Shown piece after piece: positions 63,890 to 64,000 of a DNA stretch of 64,000 nucleotides; position 1 is the first letter of the stretch; each line of letters begins with the position of its first letter. Position numbers and translations under genes: made by a program. The notes beneath the pieces were generated by a model that did no database searches, had not been told where the DNA came from, and saw only the letters and a list, made by a program, of their open reading frames with translations. The stretch is from Ryuthela nishihirai (lineage: Eukaryota; Arthropoda; Arachnida; Araneae; Heptathelidae), in contig JAWZYU010000034.1 in NCBI GenBank assembly GCA_038380435.1, forward strand, positions 38,564,901-38,628,900, in the 5' to 3' direction.

Positions 63890-64000
63890 TGCAGTTTCGG
63901 TTGTTCTTTTACCTTTGATAGGCGCTATTTTTCACACAGTGGGAAAAATGGCCAAAACACAAGAACCCCACAACTCTGAGAAAGATGGGGTTGGGTTGTT
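63890..64000 (-). mobile_element. Old SINE1 tail and start of another copy at the window end
   Basis: Decayed tail (TTCTTTTACCTTTGATAGG) to GAGAAAGATGGG, then TTGGGTTGTT at the last ten bases begins a new tail. Confidence 0.65.

Overview
This window looks like a repeat-packed stretch of an invertebrate animal genome, most likely an arthropod. Pointers are the AT-rich spacers, hundreds of tRNA-derived SINE segments, Tc1/mariner-type palindromic MITEs, hAT remnants, a Polinton-type element and a single rhodopsin-family GPCR coding exon with a splice-acceptor-like 5' edge. The species cannot be fixed from the sequence alone. I see no operon, CRISPR array, rRNA gene or intact tRNA gene. The open frames repeated across the window are mostly accidental readings of repeats.

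Layout. Positions 1-7.4 kb hold copies of two tRNA-derived SINEs: SINE1, about 390 bp with an (AACCC)n tail, and SINE2, about 200 bp with an (ATTT)n tail. Positions 7.4-13.7 kb hold a 137-bp satellite of about 32 units, itself derived from the 3' half of SINE1. Positions 13.7-16.5 kb hold a small hAT MITE, more SINEs and a fold-back element. Positions 16,532-29,953 are one 13.4-kb giant palindrome. It sits in a SINE1, has 5'-AG...CT-3' termini and a 6-bp target duplication (AAGGCT/AAGTCT), which is the Polinton/Maverick signature. Each arm of about 6.65 kb carries a 108-codon gene that aligns with a TAF9-type histone fold and a 300-codon gene with two PC4/Sub1-like domains plus a Cys/His motif. 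No polymerase, integrase, ATPase, protease or capsid gene is present, so it looks like a defective, inverted-duplicated derivative carrying transcription-factor mimics.

Positions 30-45 kb hold nested SINEs, two more SINE1-derived minisatellites (23 bp and about 57 bp), a frameshifted non-LTR retrotransposon C-terminus, a 2.5-kb hAT-like element with nested insertions, and a 169-bp SINE1 array. The one host gene, an atypical class A GPCR, lies at 45,738-46,838 on the minus strand. Positions 47-64 kb hold composite Tc1-type MITE arrays with 118-bp, 99-bp and about 204-bp periods, a pyrimidine tract, an AT-rich degenerate satellite, and a solo LTR containing a SINE with an unusually long target duplication.

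The only genes I support as real are the two pairs of element-borne genes and the GPCR. Many SINE insertions have clean target duplications, so the order of nested insertions can be read directly.
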